A DNA stretch of 64,000 bases from Paraburkholderia dioscoreae (lineage in GTDB: Bacteria; Pseudomonadota; Gammaproteobacteria; Burkholderiales; Burkholderiaceae). Positions 44,621 to 53,463 of this stretch are shown here, in pieces. Location of the stretch: contig NZ_LR699554.1 of NCBI RefSeq assembly GCF_902459535.1, forward strand, positions 2,542,001-2,606,000, read 5' to 3'. The first letter of the stretch is position 1. Each line of letters begins with the position of its first letter. The notes below the pieces were generated by a model. The model did not search any database. It had not been told where the DNA came from and saw only the letters and a list, made by a program, of their open reading frames with translations. The position numbers and the translations under genes were made by a program.

Positions 44621-45688
44621 TTACTGCCCATCAGTAACAGCCGCCAAAGCTTCCACGCGCCACGCATGGATCTGCCGCATTGTCTTTGCGAACCGATCTG
44701 CCAGATCCTGTCCAGACAGATGAATATATTGGCGCGTCGTCTCCAGACTCTGATGGCCAGCAAATCGCGCGATTTCATGCAGTTGCCAGCCCGATCGAGC
44801 AAGATCGGTCAGACACAGATGTCGAAGCGTATGAGTAGAAAACGCCGGAACGTCGGCGCGGAGGGCTATGGATCGGACAACCTTGGACCACGTCCACAAC
44901 GTGATTGGCGCTCCATGATTGCGAGGTGACTCAGACAGGAACAAGGCGTGCCGATCTCGCCCTGGTGGCCGGTGCCGAAGGTAGTCACGCAGCAGTTCTG
45001 CTGCCGTCTCCGAATACGGCACGACTCGCTCGCGTCGCCCCTTGGTTGTCTCGGCGCGGACGCGCAGCAATCGGTGCGCTGGATCGAGGTCGCTGCTGCG
45101 AAGCCGACACAACTCCTCCCGGCGAAGCGCTGCATCGTAAGCAAATGCCAGCATGCACCTGTTTCGCATCGGTTCTTGGCGAACCGCGGCGAGCAGGGTC
45201 GTCCACTGCTCTTCCGTTGGAATCCACGGTAGCTTATGAAATCTCTGGACGAGGCCTCGTTCGCTGCCCGCGCCAAAGCGACTGGATGATGTGTAGCGGC
45301 CGCGGCTGACAGGATTGGTCCTGAGTAGTCCTTCATCGATCAGAAACTCGAAGAGCAAACGGACCGCAGTAATACGCTGCTGCAATGTCGCATTCGATAA
45401 GAAACCGCCTGAGCCGGTCCGAGTCTCATTGGGCCGCGATCGCCTCGGCCGGGTGCGCATCTCTCCGATATATCGTGCGATGACTTCGTGCGATGTGCCA
45501 CGCAGGTCAACGCCATGCTCCTGTCCAAACCGTAGGAAGCCTTCGACCGCGTACATGTATGCCGTTATCGTATTTCTTGCCAGGCCGAGCGATGAGCAAC
45601 TATCTATCCACCGGCGTGCGTAACAGTTTGAAGCGATCAGCGGGTATCGCTCCCAATCCGGTTCGACCAAAGCGCTGTCTGCACCCAT
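44621..45688 (-). CDS. Tyrosine recombinase (TnpA-like, 355 aa)
   Basis: ATG 45688 with GGGAGA upstream is preferred to a start at 45751. The protein has an N-terminal SAM-like core-binding domain (about 15-125: 'LGLARNTITAYMYAVEGFLRF') and the catalytic residues Arg189/190 ('ALRREELCRLR'), His286-x-x-Arg289 ('THTLRH'), His312 ('AGHQSLE') and Tyr321 ('TRQYIH'). It is complete. It leads the two-gene unit, and a large palindrome with DnaA-box-like arms lies about 80-140 bases upstream. Confidence 0.93.
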   Translation of the reverse strand: MGADSALVEPDWERYPLIASNCYARRWIDSCSSLGLARNTITAYMYAVEGFLRFGQEHGVDLRGTSHEVIARYIGEMRTRPRRSRPNETRTGSGGFLSNATLQQRITAVRLLFEFLIDEGLLRTNPVSRGRYTSSSRFGAGSERGLVQRFHKLPWIPTEEQWTTLLAAVRQEPMRNRCMLAFAYDAALRREELCRLRSSDLDPAHRLLRVRAETTKGRRERVVPYSETAAELLRDYLRHRPPGRDRHALFLSESPRNHGAPITLWTWSKVVRSIALRADVPAFSTHTLRHLCLTDLARSGWQLHEIARFAGHQSLETTRQYIHLSGQDLADRFAKTMRQIHAWRVEALAAVTDGQ

Positions 45689-45765
45689 GAATCGTTCTCC
45701 CGGAAAGCGGGTTGACGGTCGTCCAGTAACGGACAACGTGCAAAAAGCCAAATCGCCTACGCCCC

Positions 45766-45830
45766 GGGTTATCCACCGGGCTGCTCGCCTCTCGCTATAG
45801 AAAAGCGGGCGGCAGCCCCGTGGATAACCC
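45766..45830. repeat. Long inverted repeat with DnaA-box-like arms
   Basis: GGGTTATCCACCGGGCTGC (45766-45784) and GCAGCCCCGTGGATAACCC (45812-45830) are inverted copies with one mismatch over 19 bases, around a 27-base centre. Each arm contains TTATCCAC, the core of the DnaA box. It lies in the leader of the recombinase pair, inside the element's inverted repeats. It could bind a recombinase, fold as a cruciform or act in replication. Confidence 0.65.
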
Positions 45831-45889
45831 TACGCCAATTCGCGCTTCCATGCCCTACGCCTATGCATTGACCTACCGTAGCACGACTT

Positions 45890-45926
45890 CAATTCCAAAT
45901 AACTAAAACTATCTACCCCTTCATTT
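45890..45926 (-). repeat. Right terminal inverted repeat of the two-recombinase element
   Basis: The outer 18 bases on the minus strand are AAATGAAGGGGTAGATAG, identical to the left end. Symmetry continues less well inwards through TTATTTGGAATT, which pairs with TTATGTGGAATT at the left. No flanking target duplication was seen. Confidence 0.8.
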
Positions 45927-46504
45927 TTTCGGGAAAGGATCGACCAACGATGCGCCCTCTTCCCGGCTACGCATGGCACCGGCGCTTGAACCCGGTCTTC
46001 GGCGCGATGCCGATGGCTCGCCTTAGGCCGTCGACAGTCGCTCCGTCAAACGTCAACGACCGGTTCTAATCCTGATAAGTCGTATTGGCTGCGTTGCATT
46101 TAATGATCTGGCGGCCCGCAGACCGCTCCGGACATGCAAAGTCGAAATGCGGCCGCCCCTTTGCAACCATGCTCATCGGCGACAATGTCGGTTCCCTCCG
46201 CAGGTGTTCGGCCCTCTCATGCTCGTGCCCTGCCTTCTGGCTTCCCCTCATTCAAAGATCCGGGCTCATCACGACGGTTTGCTCATGCCACGAGCCACCA
46301 AGGCGCGATTATCAAATAATCCTCAGGTTGCGAATTCGACCAATCGACGGGGACCGCTCGAGAATCAGTTTGATGATGAACTCGGGCAATAAGGCCCGAG
46401 GCTCCGTGGCCGGCCCATTGCAGACCATCTGCGACGGGACGTGAACGATGAAATCGTCCGGCGCCGACAGCAGGCTGTGCTTGTAGGTGACTTGATAGTC
46501 CATG
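45927..46504. other. Non-coding stretch between two mobile fragments
   Basis: No gene is recognised. The stretch joins the right end of the two-recombinase element to the DUF1016 remnant. Short open frames here have no ribosome sites and no family resemblance. Confidence 0.5.
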
Positions 46505-46828
46505 CTATGGTTGATCAGATAATCCAGAGGCTTTGTCCGTCTGGAGTTCCGCCTCAATCTGCTCAATCGACGGCAGGTTAGGCATCAGAGGCGCCGGGAT
46601 ATCGCGCAGCAACTGATACTCAGCGACGCCCATAGGACTTGCAATCCCGCGCAGCGCGTATTCGGCGACCAGGCGATTATTTTCCTTGCACAGTAGCAAG
46701 CCTATCGTGGGCTCGTCGTGCGGCCCTTTGACTTGGGCATCCACAGCTGAGAGATAGAAATTGAGTTGACCGGCATATTCGGGCTTGAATGGCGTTGTTT
46801 TCAATTCGACGACAACGTAACACCGCAG
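46505..46828 (-). pseudogene. C-terminal remnant of a DUF1016/YhcG-type nuclease
   Basis: From about 46828 the minus strand reads 'RCYVVVELKTTPFKPEYAGQ', 'LNFYLSAVDAQVKGPHDEPT', 'GLLLCKENNRLVAEYALRG', and ends with a 'LPSIEQIEAEL' segment. This is the conserved PD-(D/E)XK end of YhcG/DUF1016 proteins. The N-terminal two thirds are missing: the frame upstream of 46828 is unrelated. The serine-recombinase unit starts 160 bases away, so its arrival may have removed the rest. Confidence 0.8.
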
Positions 46829-46989
46829 CACTGGACTGACAGCCCCGGCAACAACATAGCAAACTCGCGGGTAAGATGGGGCCTTCGCATATCGAGGGAG
46901 TGTCTGGCGCCATGGTCCAGAGAATGTCCTGCCAGTAATGCGGTTCTCGTGCTTGAGGCCGTTGCTCCCGCTAACCGGGAGCCCAGTCG

Positions 46990-47169
46990 ATGACATGGGG
47001 ACGACGCAAACACTGGCGAGTGCGTCTCGCTTTCGAGCCGAACCGCTATTCCAGCGAACAACTGGAGAAGGCCTACGATCAGCTCAGTCCGATTGATGCC
47101 CGAAGCACGAGGTGCGCATCGGATGCAAGGCCAGCAACGGCGAAAGCTATGAAGCGAGGGAAACGATGA
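46990..47169 (+). CDS. 59-residue protein coupled to the serine recombinase
   Basis: The frame begins 'MTWGRRKHWRVRLAFEPNRY' and continues with 'SSEQLEKAYDQLSPIDARST'. It ends in TGA that overlaps the recombinase ATG by four bases (ATGA at 47166-47169), so the two are translationally coupled. I have the impression that similar short basic proteins precede large serine recombinases in other Proteobacteria, but I cannot name the family. It is basic and could be a directionality or DNA-binding partner. Confidence 0.6.
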   Translation: MTWGRRKHWRVRLAFEPNRYSSEQLEKAYDQLSPIDARSTRCASDARPATAKAMKRGKR

Positions 47170-49025
47170 GCAACGTTGCCATGGTCGCGCTTTACGCGCG
47201 AGTGTCATCCGAGCAGCAAAGCAAACGCGGCACGATAGACAGCCAGATCGCTGCATTGAAAGAACGAATTCAGGCAGACGGGGCGCAGATTGTGGAGGAC
47301 ATGTGCTTCGTTGATGCCGGGGTGAGCGGTGCAACGCTGGTCAGGCCGCAATTGGAGCGCCTGCGCGACGCCGCCGCGCTCGGGACGGTCGATCGGCTGT
47401 ACATCCTCGCGCCAGACCGCCTGGCGCGCAAATATGCACACCAAGCCCTGCTGATGGAGGAATTTTCCTCGTGCGGCGTACAGGTCGTGTTTCTCAATCA
47501 TGCAATTGGCACGACGCCGGAAGAATCACTGCTGCTGCAGATGCAGGGCATGATTGCTGAGTACGAGCGGGCAAAAATCGCAGAGCGTCACCGCCGCGGC
47601 AAGCTTCACGGTGCGAAACGCGGTACCGTCAATGTGCTATCAGGGGCGCCTTACGGCTACCGCTATATCCGAAGACAGCTCGACGGGACGCCTGCCCGGT
47701 ACGTCATCGAACTGCCGCAAGCCGCCACGGTGAAAGCGATCTTCGAGTGGGTCGGGCTGGAGCGCCTGAGCCTCGGAGAGGTGATACGTCGGCTTGGCGA
47801 GGCCGGTACCGTGACGGCATCGGGCAAGCCGTACTGGGACCGCAGCGTGGTATGGGGCATCTTGCGTAATCCGGCGTACATGGGGCGGGCTGCGTTTGGC
47901 AAAACGCAGGTGTGCGATCATCAGGTGCGCGTGCGTGCCCAGCGCCACAGCGCCGACGTGCCCAGGAAACCGTATTCAGCGAAACGCGCGGACCGGCAGC
48001 AGTGGATCGAAATTCCGGTGCCGGCAATCGTCAGCGAAGCACTGTTCGAAATCGTTCAGGAGCAGCTTGCCGAGAACCGCAAGCTGGCATGCCAGCGCCG
48101 GGATAATGCGCCGCTTCGCCTGCTGCAGGGGCTCACTGTTTGTGGACAGTGCCGTTACGCCTACTACGCGAAGAAAGTGAGCAAGTCGGCGGCCAAGGGA
48201 CATCAGCGCGATTATGCCTATTACCGCTGCGTTGGAACCGACGCCTACCGGTTCGGCGGCGAACGTATCTGCGACAACCTACAGGTACGGACAGACAACC
48301 TCGATGAGCTGGTATGGCATCAGGTTGTGGAATTGCTCAGGCATCCAGATCGACTGAAAGAAGAGTATGAACGTCGACTCGACGTGATGGAGCGTAGCGA
48401 AAAGCGCGGCTTCGATACCGGCAGTCTGGAAAAGCAGCGGCATCAGCTCGAAAAGAGCAAATCGCGACTGATCGACAGCTACTCCGACGGTATCATCGAC
48501 AAGGCCGACTTCGAGCCAAGGATGCAGCAGTTGAAGAGCCGGCTCGAACAGATTGAACAGCAGATCCAGGAATCGCGGCGCCACGGCGCGATGCAAAGCG
48601 AGCTGTTTCTCGTTATTAACCGGCTTGAGGAATTTGCAACCGCCGTCACTGAAAAGCTGGATGCGATTGATCTTGAAACGAAACGCAAGATCGTTCTGGG
48701 TCTGGTCAAGCGCGTAGAAATCCACAAGGACGAGATCGTCGTCGTGTTCCGTGTCGATCCGCAACCGCCGGTTCGCGGCAGCGAAAATTCGACCGACTCA
48801 GACGCAGGAGAGAAAAGTATGCAACATTGTAGGCGGCGTACTGACACCGCCTTGCGGGGTGCCCTTGTCCGGTTGCATCACGGTCCCATCTGGCATTTGC
48901 ACGGGGGCCTTGAGCCAGCGCTCGACGTACAGCAGCACCCATGCGCAGTCCGTGTGGCGGCGCACCGCTCGCATCATGAGTTCCCAGTCGATGCTACCGA
49001 AGAAATTCTTGATGTCGAGGTCTAG
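47166..49025 (+). CDS. Large serine recombinase with altered C-terminus
   Basis: From ATG 47166 the frame encodes 619 residues. The resolvase domain has the catalytic Ser14 in 'YARVSSEQQ', 'GVSGATLVRPQLERL' and 'YILAPDRLARKYAHQALL'. A recombinase domain follows ('GAPYGYRYIRRQ', 'ILRNPAYMGRAAFGKT'), then a zinc ribbon ('VCGQCRYAYYAKK', 'YYRCVG') and a coiled coil (about 410-500). After 'GEKSMQHC' (near 48830) the frame runs into the antisense strand of a group II intron fragment, so the last 60 or so residues are not original. The catalytic parts look intact. Confidence 0.88.
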   Translation: MSNVAMVALYARVSSEQQSKRGTIDSQIAALKERIQADGAQIVEDMCFVDAGVSGATLVRPQLERLRDAAALGTVDRLYILAPDRLARKYAHQALLMEEFSSCGVQVVFLNHAIGTTPEESLLLQMQGMIAEYERAKIAERHRRGKLHGAKRGTVNVLSGAPYGYRYIRRQLDGTPARYVIELPQAATVKAIFEWVGLERLSLGEVIRRLGEAGTVTASGKPYWDRSVVWGILRNPAYMGRAAFGKTQVCDHQVRVRAQRHSADVPRKPYSAKRADRQQWIEIPVPAIVSEALFEIVQEQLAENRKLACQRRDNAPLRLLQGLTVCGQCRYAYYAKKVSKSAAKGHQRDYAYYRCVGTDAYRFGGERICDNLQVRTDNLDELVWHQVVELLRHPDRLKEEYERRLDVMERSEKRGFDTGSLEKQRHQLEKSKSRLIDSYSDGIIDKADFEPRMQQLKSRLEQIEQQIQESRRHGAMQSELFLVINRLEEFATAVTEKLDAIDLETKRKIVLGLVKRVEIHKDEIVVVFRVDPQPPVRGSENSTDSDAGEKSMQHCRRRTDTALRGALVRLHHGPIWHLHGGLEPALDVQQHPCAVRVAAHRSHHEFPVDATEEILDVEV

Positions 49026-49430
49026 CGCCCAGGCGTAGTTCCAGCATCGCTGCCGAGCCACGTCGAGTGCCCGATGCGCAGACCGCCCAGGGCGATATCC
49101 ATTTGAATCGTCGTGAAACACAGGCTCCACAAGCGGTTCCAGATATCGCTTGACCACCGTCTGAGCGATGCGATCAGAGATCGTGGGTATACCCAACGGC
49201 CTCGTCCCCGCACCCCCAGCTTTCGGTATGTCAGCCCGCAGTACCGGTGGCGGCATGTAACTGCCGGACGACATCCGATTCCAGACTCGGCACAGATTAT
49301 TCTTCAGATCCGCCTCGAATTCCTGCATCGACTGTTCGTCCACACCCGCCGCCCCACGGTTGGCCTTTACCTGTTTGTATGCTTCCCATACCTCACGTTT
49401 GGAAATACTAAACGGCTTGGCTTTATCCAC
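48798..49430 (-). pseudogene. Group II intron reverse transcriptase, N-terminal fragment
   Basis: From GTG 49430 the protein reads 'VDKAKPFSISKREVWEAYKQ', then 'VKANRGAAGVDEQS', 'RPLGIPTISDRIAQTVVKRY', 'SNGYRPGRSAHRAL', 'DLDIKNFFGSIDW' (palm region with the first Asp) and 'DKGTPQGGVS'. This covers RT blocks 0 to 4 of an LtrA-type maturase. The YADD active-site block, the X domain and any endonuclease are missing: after GGV the frame crosses into the serine recombinase. It cannot be functional as a reverse transcriptase. Confidence 0.9.
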
Positions 49431-50037
49431 GCAGGTCCCCCCCTTGCAGGTTGCCCGCATCATAAAGCCAGACGATGACGCCCCTTCGGTCCAGTCCCAT
49501 TACAGGACCTTCAACCCTACTACAGGCGTCTCCGCCCCTGTGCCCCGCATCGGTACTCTCATCCTTGTGGAGTCCTTCCACTTGAATTTCTCCCTTCACA
49601 TCGGGACGACAGGTTCCCAAGTTCCTTACCAAAGCCTGAATCGAAGTCACGCCGCCTATGTGCCGAATGCCGATCGGGCCGTCAGCAGGTATCGCCCGAT
49701 CTTGTCCCGGAGCAAGTGCGCTCTCCGGTTTCGACATCTTCTGGGACAATTTCGACACGTCTTCAGCGGTTCACTCGCGTTCGTCTCTTCGATCCTTACC
49801 TGACAGAGTCGAACTCTGCCTTTTCCATCGACGCTCACCACGCGGACTCTTTACCCGCGCAGCTCGTGGTGGTTTGGAGCCTGCCCCTGCAGGCCGACTC
49901 CGAAGGGCCTTCCTTCATCTCTGGTAAAGCACCGCAAGCATCGGTCATCTGATGCTCGCGTTCTTGGCACACCACACTCGATTGTCAATCGCGGGACCGA
50001 ACCCTTGGGTGTGGCGTTCCGCCCAGTCGTTTCGCAC
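48835..50037 (-). mobile_element. Truncated group II intron (5' part)
   Basis: The RT fragment at 48.8-49.4 kb is preceded on the minus strand by about 600 non-coding bases of the kind that carry intron domains I-IV. On the minus strand GTGCG begins at 50037, matching the usual group II 5' splice consensus GUGYG, so this is the proposed 5' end. The 3' end is lost at the recombinase junction near 48835. The 5' boundary is tentative. Confidence 0.6.
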
Positions 50038-51357
50038 CGATACGGCCACGCCATGTTCACTGCATGGAACAGCTCGGCGGCGCGATTCCCTCTCCAGGCA
50101 ATCCGCGCGGCGACGCATTTCGGCGATGGGCAGGGGCGAGACGAACTGACAGCAGAGGCAGGTCACTTCCAGCGGCTCCGAGACAATTTCTCGCTATGTC
50201 AGAGAAGCCTCAATTTCCTCTCAGCCAATCCAGATAAGGCTTTCCAAGCATTTATCCCGATTCACGGAACATCTTATACTCGCCCTCCGGACGAGCAAGA
50301 TTGTCTACTGGCGAAATTGACCGAGATCTAACCACCACGAGCATGGGACATTTCAACTCAGGTCGATGCCACTGATCAAACCGTGCACCCTACGGCGTGG
50401 ACGACTGACGCTATGGCTACCCTTAGTCCGGTATAGCGCGGCGGCGCCACCAGTACGTCGCGAGCACCAGGAGATCTACGAGTTATGCGGCAGATTTCTG
50501 GGACATCATCGGGACATCCCGTTGCGTAAAGAGTTTCTACGACTCAAGTCGGACTTTTGTGCCACGAAACTACGACCTTGTAAATTTGAGACGAATACCA
50601 TTTCGCCAACTGGCTCCAAACCTCGAGTTAAGTCGTAGATTGGTCTCCCCATTTGCCTGGCGAGCAGTCAAGCATTGACCGAGGGACCGCCACTCCGAGA
50701 GCTAAACAAACCGCCGCGTTCATGAGCGGCGTTAGAATCCTCGCCTGCTACGCGACCGCCGGTGCGCCTTCCTCCCAACCACTTAGGTCAAGGCCGCTTG
50801 ACAATGCGATGGACATCGGGCACGCTTCAGCTACTTACCCGCCGCCACTGCGGCATTTGCGCTATTTAATGCGTCTGATTGGCCACAGGCGGTTGTCCAG
50901 TCCGTGTCCGACTTCACCATAGAGACTTGCCCGTTCCGGCGCGGACTTCAATCCGTGATTGAAGTCCGGTATCGCGCCGCGATCAGGACGTCCATCAACT
51001 AAAACTTCGCGTCGAGCGCCGCCAGGTGTTCAACGATCGCTGCACTCCAACCTCATCAGCAAAATTGGCCCGCTAAAAGCCGTGGGTCAGCGCACGGTAA
51101 TTCCGCCTCCGTTGTGCGGCCTGAACTCGCACAGAAAATAAATCCAGAGAGCCTTACAGCTACCAGGCCAGCCGCGCCTCGTACGCTTTTTTGCTGTCCA
51201 GCGGCTAGGAACGGGTGCGCCCATTCCGTAGGTGGCGCACGTGCCACTTCGGTCTCTCGATGCTTCAAAGTTTTCTGGCTTCGCCGCGGGCCTCCAGCCC
51301 CGCTGGAATCCGGCACTTCTTTGCACCGTGCAGCCCAACCTGACAGGAGATAGAAGC
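50038..51357. other. Long gene-poor stretch of lower G+C
   Basis: No protein here resembles a known family. Open frames of 70-90 codons exist but have poor codon use and no ribosome sites. The base composition is visibly less GC-rich than in the catabolic region. The one strong structure is a perfect 11-bp inverted repeat at 50943-50967. Confidence 0.5.
50943..50967. repeat. Perfect 11-bp inverted repeat
   Basis: GGACTTCAATC (50943-50953) and GATTGAAGTCC (50957-50967) are exact inverted copies around CGT. Outer GGCGC and GCGCC a few bases away could extend the hairpin. No T-tract follows on either strand, so it is unlikely to be an intrinsic terminator. It lies about 390 bases before the three-gene recombinase module and may be a binding or recombination site. 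Confidence 0.6.
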
Positions 51358-51648
51358 GTGTCGCTAGATGATGTGATTGCACAACTTGATTTGCGATACG
51401 GTGCGCTTCCTGCACCGCGTGTACGGCAGCGTAAACGACGCTCTTCTCTCGACCCATACCTCGGCGAGATAAGGGCGTTCACATTGCGTCGCCTCTATGC
51501 TAGGAACCCTCGGGAATTTACGCTTGCCAGGTTGACCCGAGAGATTAGAGAGAAGTCAGGTCTGAGTTTCTGTGAAGATACCGTCCGAAATTACCTGTGT
51601 CGCCACAATCTGTTCCAGCTCTGGGGGCATGCAGATGCGAATCCGTGA
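51358..51648 (+). CDS. Small basic protein, first gene of a recombinase module
   Basis: The start is GTG 51358, with AGGAGA seven bases upstream; the protein has 96 residues. The family is not recognised. The second half, 'LARLTREIREKSGLSFCEDT' followed by 'VRNYLCRHNLF', has the spacing of a helix-turn-helix with a recognition helix, and the whole is strongly basic. Its 3' end overlaps the recombinase gene by 20 bases, so the two are co-expressed. A DNA-binding accessory role is likely but unproven. Confidence 0.6.
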   Translation: MSLDDVIAQLDLRYGALPAPRVRQRKRRSSLDPYLGEIRAFTLRRLYARNPREFTLARLTREIREKSGLSFCEDTVRNYLCRHNLFQLWGHADANP

Positions 51649-52525
51649 CTTGGCACGAACGGCTGTCGGCAACATCACTGCGCACGGTCTCTCTAAAGTT
51701 GAACTCGACGAGCTGAATGCGAGCGCGATACGCTCGATCGGCACCGAGCGCGCATATCGAGACGTCTACATCGAATACCTACATTGGCTTCGTGACCATC
51801 AGCTTCCGCTCGACGAAGCACATACCCGCGGCATGATGCTCGAATTTCTGGATGACTATGCGGAACTGCACATGCAGAAATCCGTCAACCGCGCGGTGCA
51901 GGCGTTACAAAAGATTTTTTCGGTTGCTTTGCCGTCTGTTGAAAGTTGCGTCGTCCCGACTGTCGAGGGGCGTGCATACTCGTTCAGTGCGGTCCGCAGC
52001 ATTGTCACCAATCAGTCTCCGAAAAACGGGTTGTCGACCTTGCTCTGTTACGACGGGGGATTTCGAGCTCACGAATGCATCACGTTGCGCAGACCATGCG
52101 GCGAGAGTCCGTCTGTCCATCGCAACTGGTCGCATGATCGTTTTGTTGGAAGGACGGATTACGAGCTTTATCTGGTAGATGGTAAGGGAGGCCTCGTGCG
52201 AGCAGTCGCACTCTCGATTGAACTCGCGCGTGAACTCGAGAAATATGCGAGGCCCGCACCTGTGACTGTGCGTGATCGGGAAATCGACTATATCAGTCAC
52301 TACGATATCGGTGGCGGACAGGCACTTTCTTCTAGTTTCAGCTACGCGAGCGAGCGGGCACTGGGGTATAGCCATGGCGTGCATGGTATGCGGCACAGCT
52401 TTGCCTGGAACAGACTGGCTGCGCTCATTCCCCTCGTTGGTCCACGGCGCGCACTCGAGATACTGGCACAAGAGTTAGGCCACTTTCGCGTCTCGATCAC
52501 GCTCAATTACTTGGTTGGTGGCTGA
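51629..52525 (+). CDS. Minimal tyrosine recombinase (298 aa)
   Basis: The catalytic set is complete: Arg146 ('GGFRAHECITLRR'), Lys186 ('VDGKGGLVRAV'), His252-x-x-Arg255 ('HGMRHSFAWNRL'), His285 ('ELGHFRVS') and Tyr294 ('TLNYLVGG'). The protein ends four residues after the Tyr, so it lacks the C-terminal tail that most integrases use for trans contacts. A core-binding domain occupies about 35-110. ATG 51629 overlaps the upstream gene; ATG 51635 is an alternative. It is distant from the other recombinases in the window. Confidence 0.85.
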   Translation: MQMRIRDLARTAVGNITAHGLSKVELDELNASAIRSIGTERAYRDVYIEYLHWLRDHQLPLDEAHTRGMMLEFLDDYAELHMQKSVNRAVQALQKIFSVALPSVESCVVPTVEGRAYSFSAVRSIVTNQSPKNGLSTLLCYDGGFRAHECITLRRPCGESPSVHRNWSHDRFVGRTDYELYLVDGKGGLVRAVALSIELARELEKYARPAPVTVRDREIDYISHYDIGGGQALSSSFSYASERALGYSHGVHGMRHSFAWNRLAALIPLVGPRRALEILAQELGHFRVSITLNYLVGG

Positions 52526-52533
52526 TACAACAA

Positions 52534-53463
52534 ATGGCGAAACGACACCTTCCGCCAGGCCTCCGAGCGCGCAAACAGGCATCCGGCAATGAATATTTCT
52601 ATCTGAAGACCGGCGCCATGGAAAAGGAATTACCACTCGGTCCCGATCGAGACACCGCTCTCGTCGTGTGGAGGCAGCATGCATTGAAATGTCACCTGCC
52701 CTCTGGCCCCGTTGCGCGAATCTGCGCGCTGTTGGACGTATTCGGCTGTGTTGAAATTCCGACACGGGATCGTCGCCGACGGCCCGCGCTCGAGAAGCAA
52801 CTTGCAGCACTGGGAGCCTTCTTTGTCCGATGTGGCAATCCAGGACTGACAACAGAATGGCCAACGGTGGAAACGTACTTGGACTTCCGTGGTCCACACT
52901 GCGAGCTTCGCGCATGCGCGGAAGTTCGGCTCGTGGTCCACATCTGGGGATGGGCCCATAGATTATCGTTAATTGATGGACACCTCACGTGCCCATGGAC
53001 ATCGGCGTCGGCCCAAGCCCGAACGCGCCTGGGTATCGACCGGGAAATCGGTGAAGCGCTTCTCGCTGTCGCAAACTGCGCATCGACATCGTCACCGTCT
53101 ATATGCGTCAGTGAGGGGCTACCGGCCTCGCTCACAGGAGAGCAGGAGAGCTGGGTGACGAGACAGGTCGCTTGCTCACCAAGCGATCGTCAAACACAGA
53201 TTACTCGAATCCCGGCACAAACTCTGACTGAACAGACGGCACAAGCATTTTTGCGCAAGGCAGTTAAGCAGCTGAAAATAGACGGCCGCCTTGACCTTGC
53301 TCACGAAGCACAGCGTCTATCGACAAGTGACCTGCAGGTCGTGCTCAGCCTCGCCCTCGAGGGGGCAGCCCCAATGCATGACGCGAAGCTCGTCCTCGGA
53401 ACAGGTCGCTCGGCTCGCCTCGACGAGCTTCGGGCCATCAGAAACACAAGGAGAAAACAGTGA
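52534..53463 (+). CDS. Integrase-like accessory protein without catalytic domain (309 aa)
   Basis: The N-terminus 'LPPGLRARKQASGNEYFYLK' and 'LGPDRDTALVVWRQHAL' resembles the arm-binding domain of lambda-type integrases (LPPxL...G...LG-D...A). The rest has no R-H-R-H-Y residues: helices around 80-180 could be a core-binding-like domain and the C-terminal 60 residues are helical and basic. It starts eight bases after the minimal recombinase. It may supply arm-site binding that the recombinase lacks. The arm likeness is by eye and moderate. Confidence 0.6.
   Translation: MAKRHLPPGLRARKQASGNEYFYLKTGAMEKELPLGPDRDTALVVWRQHALKCHLPSGPVARICALLDVFGCVEIPTRDRRRRPALEKQLAALGAFFVRCGNPGLTTEWPTVETYLDFRGPHCELRACAEVRLVVHIWGWAHRLSLIDGHLTCPWTSASAQARTRLGIDREIGEALLAVANCASTSSPSICVSEGLPASLTGEQESWVTRQVACSPSDRQTQITRIPAQTLTEQTAQAFLRKAVKQLKIDGRLDLAHEAQRLSTSDLQVVLSLALEGAAPMHDAKLVLGTGRSARLDELRAIRNTRRKQ

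Larger units (their letters stand above)
42281..45926 (-). mobile_element. Two-tyrosine-recombinase element bounded by inverted repeats
   Basis: AAATGAAGGGGTAGATAG at 42281-42298 is repeated exactly in inverse orientation at 45909-45926, and weaker symmetry extends inwards to about 37 bases. Between the repeats are only two genes on one strand, encoding tyrosine recombinases of 355 and 760 residues separated by five bases. The sizes and order recall TnpA and TnpB of Tn554, but no TnpC or cargo is present and Tn554 lacks long terminal repeats. RIT elements have three recombinases and terminal repeats. This looks like a minimal two-gene relative. Confidence 0.75.

Noticed and set aside
45766..45830. 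A chromosomal or plasmid replication origin
   Set aside because: Two inverted DnaA-like boxes alone, without an AT-rich region, iterons or a rep gene nearby, do not make an origin.
47166..49025. Serine recombinase as an intact full-length gene
   Set aside because: The last 60 or so codons are antisense to a reverse transcriptase, so the natural C-terminus is missing even though the frame is open.
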